In this document: positions 22,691 through 33,543 of the stretch, piece by piece
Position numbering within the stretch: the first letter of the stretch is position 1
How the letters are laid out: the number at the start of each line of letters is the position of its first letter
NCBI GenBank assembly: GCA_921293015.1
Contig: OV121084.1
Location: forward strand, 25,668,946-25,732,945
Direction of reading: 5' to 3'
DNA from: Phorcus lineatus
Taxonomy: Eukaryota > Mollusca > Gastropoda > Trochida > Trochidae
DNA length: 64,000 nucleotides
Made by a program: the position numbers and the translations under genes
Notes under the pieces: model-generated
Told to the model about the DNA's origin: nothing
Seen by the model: the letters and a program-made list of their open reading frames with translations, nothing else
Databases searched by the model: none

Positions 22691-23296
22691 TCACCGGGAG
22701 GCTGGAACGAGTTTAGGAGATTCAGACACTTTCAATTGCACATCAGATAAGACTTCAGTTTGGACAGGTTCATCCCTGTTGGCACCGACCTCGTCAAGCA
22801 CCGCGTTCATCGATGGACTCCCACCATTCACAGACTTCACTTCACCAGGAATATCTCGTGCACTACCACCCATAGGAGGCAACGTTGACCGTGCGGTCTT
22901 CCGGTAAAACTTCCTTTTAGTCGGAAGATGGTGGATAAAATGGCGTTCACAGAAAGGCAAGAATTCTTTCTCTTCTGGAATTCCTCTACGCTTTCTCGTA
23001 GGTTTCTTCTTCCGTGTAAAAAATCCAAGACTGAAGTTCTTGATGTTTCCTACTACTGGAAGTCTAGTGCTGATACGAGCAAGCTCTTGTCTCATACGAA
23101 TCGTCTCCTCGGTGTGTATCCTCTCTGCTGCTCGTTGGTACTTGGTGAGAACCTTCTCCTGGATCACCAGCCTCTTGTCCAGTTGGGTGTTGATCACCCT
23201 GGTTCTCTCTTGCAGGTCTGCATCCAGCTTGTTGTAGATGTCCGGCAGGAGGGCGTTGTTAACTGGTGGGGTAAAATTCCCACTGTTTGATTCCAT
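22691..23296 (-). CDS. Unrecognised 201-aa basic, coiled-coil-prone protein (single open exon)
   Basis: One uninterrupted frame from the ATG at 23294-23296 to the TGA at 22691-22693. Residues about 15-75 are a charged, heptad-like helix ('RVINTQLDKRLVIQEKVLTK' onward, with many E, R, Q and L). A strongly basic patch follows at about 95-105 ('RKKKPTRKRRG'), which could be a nuclear signal. The C-terminal third is loop-like and acidic. The composition is more protein-like and less AT-driven than other frames nearby. There is no signal peptide or membrane segment. I do not know the family. It may be intronless, a retrocopy, or the first coding exon of a larger gene. No frameshift is seen. Confidence 0.5.
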   Translation of the reverse strand: MESNSGNFTPPVNNALLPDIYNKLDADLQERTRVINTQLDKRLVIQEKVLTKYQRAAERIHTEETIRMRQELARISTRLPVVGNIKNFSLGFFTRKKKPTRKRRGIPEEKEFLPFCERHFIHHLPTKRKFYRKTARSTLPPMGGSARDIPGEVKSVNGGSPSMNAVLDEVGANRDEPVQTEVLSDVQLKVSESPKLVPASR

Positions 23297-23299
23297 TTT

Positions 23300-24230
23300 G
23301 AAAAGACGTTATCCTTCCTTCCACTTTAGAATATAAGCAATACCCTTCCCTTTGAATGTTGGGTAATTGTGATCCATTTTCCCCATGTGAAAACAAATTG
23401 TCTCCGATGATTTGAACCAGACACGAATCCGATACAGAAATAATGCACCATTCACATTTACTGTGAAATAAAAACCATTCGAATTTTCAAGTGATTTAAC
23501 TCGACACATTCAACACATGAATTCACAATTTTGCACAAGTGCACGCTGTTGTTGTTATTCACAGGCTAGAATCAACTGTGGTTAAACACCAATTTCTGAC
23601 ATGCACATATATCATTTTGCTACGAGTTGGCGTGCAAATAATACATATAATCATTGTAAGCCTCGAGCTAAATCCAATGGGAGGGAGGGAGTCAGGTAGC
23701 CCCCGAGTCCGCCGTGATATAAACACAGATGAGATCGATGTTGATTCGTATCTAAGGTGGGAGGTTGGACTCTGGCACTCCACTGGTCGGTGGTTCGCTG
23801 TTACTCCAGCGTAAATCACTGTCTTGATCTCTCAGACATGCCGTATTGTGCGCTGTGTTTAATAAATGAAAGGTAGAGCTAAATCCTCCAGTCCGACTTT
23901 GGCAAATTGTGTGTTAGACAGTCCAACAGTGTTTGTGTTAGCTATGCAGTTCTGTTTGCCTTAACACTAGCACGATTTGTAAGACATCGATACTCAATAA
24001 TACGAATCTCTTAACACATAGTTTAAAGGCACTAGTGCACGCTTTTACGGTTTAAATTGGCTATTTTAAGGTTTACGAGGACTTATGCATTCACTTAAGC
24101 TTTCTATCGATGCAATGAAATACTTAAAATTCTTTACAATTGACCTGCAATCAACAATGAAAAAATTTAGGCAGCCGCTGTCGGCTTGGACATATAACAA
24201 ATCTAAGGTTAGCTGTGCACAAAACGTATA
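23300..24230. other. No gene recognised (5' flank of the 201-codon ORF)
   Basis: No TATA box at a suitable distance and no supported coding frame. Opposite-strand frames at 23539-23819 are mirror shadows of each other. Confidence 0.4.
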
Positions 24231-24234
24231 AATT

Positions 24235-24610
24235 ATGGACAGTTGAACACGGCTGAACTAGTAATGTGTGCAGCTATTGAATTTACCTAAACTCTAAACT
24301 AAACTGAGAACAAAGAATGAAATATGTTTTATGAAAGCAATGTTGTAAATAAACCGATTTAAGAACACAGCATTAGCATTGCTATTAGATTAACCAAAGC
24401 GGCTGCCGTTTCCGCTTTTTTGGTTATAAGCAAAATCTTAATATTTCCGATATCGTAGTTCATGCGGATTTATTGTACCGTAACATTAAATACTTCCGGT
24501 CTTCAAAAATCAACTTTACTACCTGAATACGTAAATATTCGTTAAATAACTTACGAGGTAGATTATTTGAGTGAGGTTCTTGAATAATATCGAGAGATAT
24601 GCAGTATCTG
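24235..24610 (+). repeat. Dispersed repeat, partner of 46245-46490
   Basis: It shares ordered blocks with 46245-46490 in the same orientation: 'ggac-gttgaa-ac', 'ctgaa-tagtaa-tgtgcagct', 'aa-cacag', 'tacttccggtctt', 'gta-cctg-at-cgta' and 'atattcg-t'. This copy carries about 100 bp of extra sequence in the middle. No ORF is conserved between the copies. Confidence 0.55.
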
Positions 24611-24719
24611 TGCATTCGTTGTGTTAAAGAAATATCGGTGTGCACTAGTGCGTTTAATGTCTTCATAGAAAGGCATTGCTCTGCGTTATGAAAGACCCTT
24701 AGAACACGTACCAAGAGCT

Positions 24720-25800
24720 CCGTGTATTACAATGCAGCTTCCAATATAGGAGCTTTTGATTGAATTAGTCCACTCGGGTCTTCACTACTGAGAACCAAAC
24801 TTGATCAAATATGCAATAAAATCTACGCTGTATATTGAAGCATCTGTATGAATGCATAACGTTATCTACATATACAGGCCAGTTACTGACAGGAGCAACG
24901 AATATCAATAGGCTTCAAGTATGGTCTCGACGTCCAAAGCCTTTGATCAAAACGGTATGTGATTATGATCAGAAAAACAAAACAGTAATCATTCCTGGGT
25001 GACATGCATGAGTAGCAACACTAGATTGTTTCCAAATGAGCTACAGTTACAACACTGCTTCCTTCCAAGCTTGTCCTACCACACGCGGCTTATTGAATGA
25101 CAACGTTCAAACCTTGTTTGTGGTTTTATGATCATTTTTTTGTAACATTGATTCTCTCCGATAAAGTTACATGAGTGTGAGCCGCAGTTAGCGTATGGAT
25201 AAACATACAAGCATAAAGAATAATTTTTTTGTATGCAAATCTAAATGATTTGTAATTCGCATAGTGATTTTAAATTACCAGTCCTTGTGAAATCGAGGCT
25301 ACATTGAAAAGTTTAATAACGTGTGCTCAAATGAATCAATGAAAAGTGCTCGTAAGAGTTTTAGCACATAACACTCCTGTTTTTTTGATTTGTGGTTAAT
25401 GATTACTTAAAATCATCAGAATTAATAAATATCAAATAAAATGATATAATATTAAACTATTAGATTAACTTTTATTTCTAACTAAAAATGTTAAACACGT
25501 TATGAGGTCACTTTGATATAATAAGTACGTCCGTTTATGATAAAATATTCATTTCTTTATTCAGTAGATTTTGTTTAATCTCAGGCAAGACTACATAGAT
25601 AAGAGCCATTGATAACGAATGAACATGTCTATTAGCCATAAGTCGATTGACAAGTCACGAATATTGATCACTATCACTTAAAACAAATATGCACCGGACT
25701 AAGGTTATATATCTTTCGAGATAGTCGGGGCATAACAGTTTCTTACATAAATATTCCATTGTCGGCTTGTCCACTTATAGATTACTATCGGGTGAAAAAG
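24720..25800. other. No gene recognised
   Basis: AT-rich. On the minus strand AATAAA occurs at 25556-25561 and 25471-25476 and could serve as a poly(A) signal for the gene ending at 26105. This is inference from position only. Confidence 0.4.
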
Positions 25801-25806
25801 GAATAC

Positions 25807-26045
25807 TTTTAGCTGGACACTGACTAACAAAATCACTCACAGATCACTGTGGGAAGAAAAGAAAAGAGTTTTCGTTGGATACAGACTACTAACATCACTC
25901 AAGATTCACTTTAGAATGAATAGGGAAGACTTTTCGCTGGACACTGACTACTAAAATCGCTTGTAGATCTTTTTTGGTGAATAGAAAAGATTGCAGATGG
26001 AAGCTGACTACTAAAATGAATAGCATACACTTTGGGTGATGTTTG
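25807..26045. repeat. Diverged tandem repeat, about 62-bp unit, four copies
   Basis: Units starting near 25807, 25869, 25931 and 25991 share 'ttttcgctggacactgacta' and 'actaaaatc' type blocks. The array begins 60 bp past the stop codon of the minus-strand gene at 26105-29540, so it is probably transcribed in its 3' UTR. Confidence 0.8.
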
Positions 26046-26104
26046 ATTGTCCACTTAAAGGTCACCGAAGAGAGAGTATAGAAACTCCCAACAGTGACAC
26101 TCAT

Positions 26105-29100
26105 TCAATAGTACTTGACAGATTGTTTTCTCCGAGAGCTCTGAAACAGACAAACAAGGGACTATCAATTGTAGTATATTTACACACCTAAGAAACATAC
26201 GCCCTTTCCATCAAGTTAAACATGTCCACTTTCCACAGTGCAAACACATATGTATGTTCAATAAATTCTTGAAGGACCAATCCATAGCTTTGCAAGTACG
26301 GCAATAATTCACTTCATTGTTCTTCACCTGTGAGAAATCCTTAGACTGCCCATGACTATACTGATATCTCATAGCAAGTTTTTATAATTTTGAGTCATAC
26401 TTGTCCATCAGGGCAAGTGAAAAGATATCAACTTTTTTGTATTCCAAATGACATACGATTTAATAAATTACATTATTCCGAAGTGTGAATATTGAGTCTT
26501 CAAGAATGACAATTATATCAATTTATTCTGACTTGGTGTTTAGAAACTTTGATTTGTAAGTGACCTGACTCGGTGAAAATTACGAATCTTACGTAGTCTA
26601 AATGAAATCATACCTTACGAGTTCCCTTCGGCTTTTTAGAAAATCGTTCTTTCCTCTCAATCCTTCGTTTCTTTTCTTTTTCCTTCTGTATCTGTCTGAG
26701 CGACCTCTCCAACTCTTCTGTAGTTCTTTTGGAGTGAAGGTGGCGTCGTCTTGTCATCCTGCGAACTGGCTGCTCATCTAAACACGTCTACGATGCGAAA
26801 CGTAAACATTTATATAATTAGTGCCTTGATTATTATGCAGTATTATCTCACAGGGAATAACAAAACTTCAGTCTTCAGTTTTCATTGTTTTTTGCTCATA
26901 AATCATTTACATGTGCAATGGGTTCAACATCCACAACTGTCTTAATGACGGTACTGTTGTTGAAGACTTTAAACAATCAAATATCAAACTGTATTTTGTT
27001 TGAATTGAAAAAAATAACAAATAAATTAATCAAATGAATAAATGAAGAAATAAAGCAATTGAAAAAAAAAAAATAATGTGTGAATATTGATGTCTGAATA
27101 AATGGATAAAGAGATAGATAGATAGGATGATGGATGGATGGATGGACAGACATAGATAAATAGATGAAAGTGTCGGCTATAACGTCTTCCCTTCTTTGTA
27201 ATCGTAGTGTATTTATTCAAACAGTAATTTGCACTAATGACTAACGACTATGTTATCACTTTCCCCATGGCATGTGCTGTAAACAGTATTATTCAACATG
27301 AACCATTTGCTATCACATTGAAATATTTTTATTTTTTATGAATGTTTCCAACCTTTGATAAGAAAAGGAAATGAGCCAATGAACCAAAATATTCAGCTCT
27401 ACTACATACCTTGATTTTAAATTTTAATGTTTGAACTTAATTTTTTCCTATTACAATGAAAAAAAGTATTTATTCATAAATTAAATTATAACAAGTGTTA
27501 GAATTTAATTCACAACATTGCTTTTAATAAGACTATAATATAAAAGAAATTTAAATTTGAAAGCAAACTCTTACCCAAACGTTTGTTATTAGTCTTGGAG
27601 GTTTCGGAGCTGGTTTGACTGGTTCAACGACATGAACCAAATCTTCTGTCATTTCAAGCAGGTAGTCTATCACATTGTTCTCTGTCAACTCTTCTGTGTT
27701 GAGTATATGCTTCTCAACTGCAGTCACGTCTTGTTTGTCATCATCTGTGGGGAATAAATCATCGTGCTCATAAGTGGATTTCTTATCCATTTAAAATTGA
27801 TAGAATGTTAAAAGATTAATAATGGTTTTTTATTCATTTAATAAATTTATAGATTTAAAAAAGTTGTATATCTTTAAGCAAATGAGTTCTTACCATTGAA
27901 CTAACAAGCCGTTTTATTGATGAGTAAAGTAAACAAAACTTTAATTAAAATGCAAAATAAGTCTTCAATGAATGACTGTTAAAACATACCTATAAAATCT
28001 AGTATGTCCGGCACATTAAAATTACCGAATCCTGGACCGTTTTGAAAATTGTCTAATGCACTTAAAACCATTGGTGTTGCTATTACGAAACCATCTGTTG
28101 ATATTCTGAAAAGACAGGAAAAAATATGATTAGCACTTTAAAAAATATTCTATCCCAAAATTAGTACGCATCATCTGAATGTTTAATTTTGAAATAATGA
28201 CTTTATCATTTTCATTAACAAAGTGAAAACATCAATTATTACAAATCTAAACGTGTATACTGTTTACTACTGATAATCGCTCCTAATTGAATATATATAA
28301 CGATTTATAAAGGATTTTATCTTTATCGATTTAGATTAAAACCAAATACACACCCATTTTTTAATGTAAGCAGATATTATTAAATTAACTTCTACATATA
28401 TCAACGCGCTTATGAGGAGTCACACATCCCAAAATGTAAGAGCAAGAAGTACCAACTGTTTTAGAAGAATAATATTATAATATTTATCAGATGATAGTAT
28501 GAAGTTACTAAGTCGCGATTGTGATCGAAAACCGGATAATGACGTACTTCAATAAGTGAAACGTTATTAAATTTTAGAAACCTAACTTTAGCGTTTATAT
28601 ATTACTAATAGTATAATAGTATGTTGGACGTTTATATCGGCTTTCGCGCATTTATAAGGCTATTGTTTAGATGTTCAGTTATAACAAGTATATATAGTTA
28701 TGATACATAAGTGGTAAATAAGAAAATTTATTATAACACCAGCTATGATATTTAGGTTCATATCAAAGCCAAATAATTTCATGAAAATCACCAAGGGTCT
28801 CTGGTTTGTGGCAAGTTGTGAATCTTTTACGTACGCTTCTGCCTTTCTTTGACATGACGTTGGTGTAACAGGCACGCTCCTTCTCAGTGAATATCTGGAT
28901 GAAGACGGAGTTCTGGGTGTAGTAGGGATATTGAATTTGACACTGGCTGATGCTGATGGGCGTGTTGACGAAGGCTTTCGTCCACTGAATATCATTGGAG
29001 TTTTGAACCCGTCATTCAAAACTTCTTTCGACGTCTCATGTTCAAATCTTGCTAATATATCGTCCTTTCTCTGTTGTAGTGATTCTAATTCTGCTCTCTG

Positions 29101-29540
29101 AAAGATCATTATTGGATTGAATGATGGAACAACCATATAAAATGATGGTACGTGAGTATGTTGCTGAACTTAAGGTTGCCCACATTTATAAGATATGCAA
29201 GTAGGCCTAATTGTTTATCTTACGACTTGGCTTTAGATTATTGCCATTATGGCCGTTGTGGAAACCAACAAATTCATGGAATAATACAGTAAATAAAAAC
29301 ATTTTGCAATATTAAATAGGTCTATGTCCTGTATGTTTGATAAAAACCATCTTAAAAAATAGCCTACTGATCTAAGAAAAGTTAAAAGAGTTAAAGACGT
29401 AAGTTCTTGTCGTTTGTATTTTACTCAGTAAGTAACCTTATTTATACCTTGAGTGTTTCTTCAACATCGTCGGGTGTTATTTCCGGCAGTGGTTGATTTT
29501 CAATACTGTTTAAAAAGTAATTTACGATTGGAATTCTCAT
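26105..29540 (-). CDS. Unrecognised 283-aa S/T-P-rich protein with basic, coiled C-terminus (six exons)
   Basis: Exons on the minus strand: 29448-29540, 28835-29097, 27990-28105, 27575-27744, 26614-26787 and 26105-26140. All introns are GT-AG and phases agree (0, 2, 1, 0, 0), giving 284 codons from ATG (29538-29540) to TGA (26105-26107). Residues 1-60 are acidic and helical ('MRIPIVNYFLNSIE', then 'RAELESLQQRKDDIL'). Residues 70-115 are Ser/Thr/Pro-rich with several TP sites ('FKTPM', 'TTPRTPSSS', 'PVTPTS') that suit proline-directed kinases. Exon 3 holds a small hydrophobic segment ('FVIATPMVLSALDNF'). Exon 4 is acidic. The last 70 residues are very basic ('RRRHLHSKRTTEELE' to 'KKRRIERKER'), with a nuclear-signal look. 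The layout suggests a nuclear or cell-cycle protein, but this is inference; I cannot name the family. It is head-to-head with CHURC1. The exon 2 donor (GC|GTACGT) was chosen by phase over the nearby GTAAAA. Exons 5 and 6 rest on splice signals plus phase. Confidence 0.72.
27110..27165. repeat. Tetranucleotide microsatellite (gata / gatg)
   Basis: Repeats of 'gata' pass into 'ggat' and then degenerate 'taga' units. It lies within intron 4 of the 26105-29540 gene. Confidence 0.85.
28505..28770 (+). repeat. Uninterrupted copy of the 5965-6127/9695-9830 repeat
   Basis: It matches both flanks of the 6128-9694 foldback element in the same order and orientation, with only 'ttatatcgg' at the position where the element sits. 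It lies in intron 2 of the minus-strand gene, next to the exon 2 donor. Confidence 0.55.
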
Positions 29541-29697
29541 TTTCACAAAGTCATGTTTTCACCAGCGTCGTCTGCTAAACGAAAGGACGTTCCGCAATTG
29601 AATTAAGTATCGAATATTTTCATTGGCTGATTTCGACCAATCCTTGTGGAGTTTACAACTAGAATTGTTTACTTCCGGGTACTCCCCACTGAAGAAC
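29541..29697. promoter_or_regulatory. Putative bidirectional promoter between the 283-aa gene and CHURC1
   Basis: Only 157 bp separate the two start codons. The gap contains an inverted CCAAT box (ATTGG within 29621-29630), a direct CCAAT box (GACCAATCC, 29635-29643) and an ETS-like site (ACTTCCGGGT, 29671-29680) 18 bp before the CHURC1 ATG. No TATA box is present. NF-Y and ETS motifs with short spacing are typical of shared promoters for housekeeping genes. Confidence 0.65.
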
Positions 29698-32600
29698 ATG
29701 TGTGAAGATTGTGTCAAAGAGGAGTTTCCTGAACGGGTATTTTACTTTTTAAATGCTTTAATGACCATAATAAGCAATATATTTGATTTTCAGGCTTTGT
29801 ATTATGTCAGTTACTAAAGTGATCGAGTGAAATACTTTAAACCCAGGAGAGGATTGAAATTTTCAATCATGAGTATCAAATGAAGTTGAGCTTCAGGCCC
29901 AGTAAAATTGTATTTTATACACTGTAAATATATATGTGCGGGGCTTTTATTTCATAGTACACTCTGAACCTCTTCAGTGAATTTGAAACATCTGATCATA
30001 AAGTGTTTATGATAAATGAATATTCATAATGTAATGGTAACTTGATTATGATAAGACGTTCGAGGAATCTATGAAAGTACACAGAACAAGTAAAGAATAA
30101 GTAAATAAATGGAGCATATTTTATGAGTATCCATGTAATATTATCATTATATTTATCACGACTGCCTTAATATAACTATTTCCTTAGCAAGAGGGTGACA
30201 AACCATTATTCAAGCATGCATTGTATGATATATGTTACATGTCTCACTTCTTTCATAAATAAGTAATACATGATGCCATTACAATGTTTAAGGGAATAGT
30301 CTGGTAAATATTTATCCTTTAGTTAAGTTAAGTTAGAATTATATAAAGATAAATATTTACCAGACTATTCCAGATATGTTTTAATACCTCATAATGAGGT
30401 GAGATGAAACAGAGTTAAATGCAGCTTTCTAGAGTATTTTACTTAGATTGTGGCTGCTAGTATTATTGCAGGGAAAAAGCCCGCAACATCATTGTGGCTA
30501 TGTATTGTGGTAAAACCTGTGAGCATCGGCTGGAACATGCAAAGCATGGATGGTACTGCACTGAAATTCAGTGTAGCATTGCACCAAAACCTTACTGCGT
30601 GTAGAACGGTTCTGAACTGCAGACAAAGTTACCAAGACTTCTTGGTACGAAGCTGATTGCTCTAACCATTGTGCTATCCCTCCCCCACCCCCCTCCCCCC
30701 AAATAATAATGAATTTTCTCATTTCTGTTTGCACTTATATCTAATTTGAATGGCTGCTTTCACAGAAGATAGCAATTTATAATCTTTCTTGGTAGAAGGA
30801 GTAGAATGATTTAATTGTTTTCTTTAATTTTTCAACAGGATTCAATGTGTGTGGAAAATGGATCTTTCATGGTCAACTTTGCATGCTGTGCCCAGTGTAA
30901 AGCAAGGGGAGAAATCAAGGTTGTGAACAGGATCTGTAGTGAAGAAGAAAATGGAGATGAAATGATAACATATCAACGTAAGAATATTATTTCAAGCTCA
31001 GTATGTTATATGATTGGGTTATCTCCCTTTCATGAAAATCATCAGATGTTTCTGTGTCATTGCCATACAGGGGAAGACTTGAAGATCATAATCTGCTGAT
31101 GATTGACCCACACAATTCATTGGTTTGCAAAACATCCACTCATTAAATGTGTTTGCACAGTAACATTTAGCAGTGGAGGACAAACATTAGTTCTGTTTAG
31201 TTGTATGCAGTCAATGAAAAAAGTAATCACTTTCCCGTCTCCTCTCCTAGATTTTCTCAGGTACTGCAGAAAGAATGAATCCTTCGAGCAAAGAAATATT
31301 CTCTGCCAACAGAGGTACCTCCGGTCATATCACCCTATGCTAACATTGCTTTTATTTTGAGCATTTTCTGAGGTTCTAGCTGATTCCCCTAGCAGCAAAA
31401 AAATTACTACAGAACTATGTAGCCATTGAACATGCGTTTTACATGGAAAAGCCTGCCTGATATCACACAGGCTGTATCTTTGATTCAGTTGCCGTTTCTT
31501 GTGTTTTATCACGAAAGCCTGTGTGAGCTTTTCACGGTTGAAAAACTTTAAGATTTTTTTTAGTGTTTTGAACTGACTGAGGCTTTGCAAAGGATTATGT
31601 TTGAAAGAGAGATTGCAAAACTAACATTGAGTGCATTCAATCAGGCATATGCATTTACAGCCCATAAAGGGCTCAAATTAAATCAGAGGTTAGCCATGGA
31701 GGTTAGATATGGCAAGGAAATTATAATTGTCCTTCATTTGTTTATCATCATTTCTTCTGCTTTCTTCCTGCAGATGTGTGTGAGTTTTGTGATCACGTTG
31801 TTGCTGACCATGAGTATGTCTTCAAAGTGGACGGCGATTATCAGGTAACAGATTTTGCTATTTCCTAATAATATATGTTTCTTTTTAGTTCAATAGAAGA
31901 AAATTACTGTCCAAGTCTGTATTACCACAATAACGAGGCAGTGAAGCTGATATATTTGATCAAAATGATTTTATGTTCAATTAGTGACCCGTGAATGAGA
32001 TGTTTTCAGTGTATATATTCATTCAGCTCCTTCATTTCCCTGATATCTATCAAGACAAATGCCTCACGTAATCAGCTGCTTGTTCATGGCTATGAATGGT
32101 ATGAATATTTTATTCCGGTTTGTTTTCAACAATTTAAAGTCGATCGAAACTTCCCTAAACATTCCCGCCGTTGGATCTCTCTCAGCATTTTTTCTGATCT
32201 AAAAGCTGTAGTTGTGAGCATTTACTCTTATGGATTCAAGTAAACAACTATATTAACACAGCTGTTGAAACTATCGAAAGTTAACTGTGCTATCTATACT
32301 ATCGATTGTTTTTTAAAATTGCGTTTGATGAGGTACTATCAGCAAAGCAACTACCACAAAAAGTCAATAGTTTGATCAAGTTACTCAGGTCATGAGTCAT
32401 GACCTAAACTCTTCCCCTAGAAGTAACAGTCTATGAAATCAGACATTATTTTTGATTTCTTGGATGATAAGAATTACTTTGTGGTCCTGATAAATTCAAT
32501 TAAGGAAAGCCCCAGAAGCTAAAATGTGTGTACAGACTGTTGTGGACATTTGAGGTAAGGATTTCATCTCATCAAATAAATTGGAGGGTCCTGTATAAAA

Positions 32601-33543
32601 ACTATGGGCAAAACATTTCATCTCACCTGAATATTGACCGTCGTCCGTCCCCCATCTGTTCGTCCGTAAACTTTTCACTATTTAATCTTGTTCTCCAGAA
32701 CCATTGGCTCAAGAAATCTTAAATCTTGTGTACAGACTCCTCAGCCGATGAGGTTTTTAATCTAAAGATTTGCTGACCTTATGACCCCTAATGAGAGATA
32801 CAGGGCCCTAAAAACTATATTCATCTTCTTCTCCTGAAGCAAAAGCTCTAGAAAGCTGAAACTTTGTGCGCAGACACCTTAGCTGATATCAATTTGATTT
32901 GGTTACCCTGTGACACCTAATAAGGGCCACAGGGACTATATTTGTACAACCTTAAAATCTATTTTCATCTTCTTCTCAAGAAGCAAAAGACCTAAAGAGC
33001 TGAAAATCCTTGTACAGAATACTTAGCTAATGGGGATTCCAATTCATTGATTTGGTGACCCTGTGACCACTAATTAGGGCCACAGGGACCACACCTTAAT
33101 AACTTATTTTCATCTTCTTCTACATCATAAAATCACCATTGATGAAACAAATTTTAGATAGCGAGATGAAGTACAGACACAATCTCTCTTTTTTTATATA
33201 ATTTTGTGTAGCTTATTATCTAAAAAAGCCTTTTTTTTCAAAAGACCCATAAAATAATATGAGGTGCTTAGACTAACAATTTATGGAATGTGTTACTAAT
33301 TGTTTCCAGGTTGGTTTATACACTAGCACTTGTCAAAACTGGTTAATTTAACTACCGTAGTTATTTTTCAAAGGTTTTGGCAATGTCTTGGGAACAGTGT
33401 TATGGATTTTGTATATATATATATATATATCAAATTATGTTTTCCAGATCTATGAGATGTCCTGCTTGCTCTGTGGTAATGGGGAAGATGAGAGAAGTGT
33501 CATGCCCTTTGACCCCCAGAAACAACAAATAAGTTTCTTCTAA
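29698..33543 (+). CDS. CHURC1: Churchill zinc-binding protein (four exons, complete, 114 aa)
   Basis: Churchill is a small multi-zinc protein first described as an FGF-induced regulator of early neural and mesoderm fate in vertebrates; its exact molecular role is debated. Exons: 29698-29736, 30839-30977, 31774-31844 and 33448-33543 (TAA 33541-33543). All introns are GT-AG with phases 0, 1, 0. The 114 aa compare with 112 in human. Family hallmarks are all present: the start MCEDC (Cys2, Cys5), 'CVENGSFMVNF', 'CCAQC' (Cys30, Cys33), 'ITYQHVCEFCDHVVADHEY' (His60, Cys62, Cys65, His67, His72) and 'CLLCG' (Cys89, Cys92), so the zinc ligands are intact. The start is fixed by the conserved MC-DC opening. 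Introns 1-3 hold a perfect hairpin, a SINE-like piece, a TIR-element relic and a tandem repeat. Possible poly(A) signals AATAAA lie at 34329 and 34465. Confidence 0.95.
30293..30371. repeat. Perfect 24-bp inverted repeat (hairpin) in CHURC1 intron 1
   Basis: The arm 30293-30316 (GGAATAGTCTGGTAAATATT plus TATC) is exactly complementary to 30348-30371 across a 31-base AT-rich loop. The arm length and loop size could suit a miRNA-like precursor or a tiny MITE. Confidence 0.85.
30600..30690 (-). mobile_element. tRNA-derived SINE-like sequence
   Basis: The minus strand has an A-box-like 'TAGCACAATGGTTAGAGCA' (within 30655-30680) and about 45 bases later a B-box-like 'GCAGTTCAGAACC' (30608-30620). 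In translation it gives 'GIAQWLEQ', a common artefact of tRNA-like SINE heads. The B box is degenerate, so it is probably not a working tRNA gene. It lies in CHURC1 intron 1, antisense. Confidence 0.45.
31298..31705 (+). mobile_element. Diverged relative of the 13466-14155 TIR element
   Basis: It begins with a single satellite-like monomer ('ccaacagaggtacctccg', 31307-31324), followed by 'gaggttctagct' and 'attcccctagc', which match the reverse complement of the core of the 13466-14155 element. It ends near 'aaatcagaggtt'. It lies in CHURC1 intron 2. Confidence 0.45.
32620..33125 (-). repeat. Tandem copies of the ~150-bp dispersed repeat in CHURC1 intron 3
   Basis: 'gtgacacctaataagggcca' (near 32909) and 'gtgaccactaattagggcca' (near 33063) recur at about 154 bp. 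Each is followed by 'cagggac' and 'tattttcatcttcttctc'. The reverse complement matches 15250-15640. The left edge has a 'gtcgtccgtcc...gttcgtccgtaaac' head also seen inverted at 35250-35280. Confidence 0.75.
33412..33430. repeat. (TA)n microsatellite next to the CHURC1 exon 4 acceptor
   Basis: Nine to ten TA dinucleotides lie 18 bases before the exon 4 start and overlap the expected branch-point region. Confidence 0.9.
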
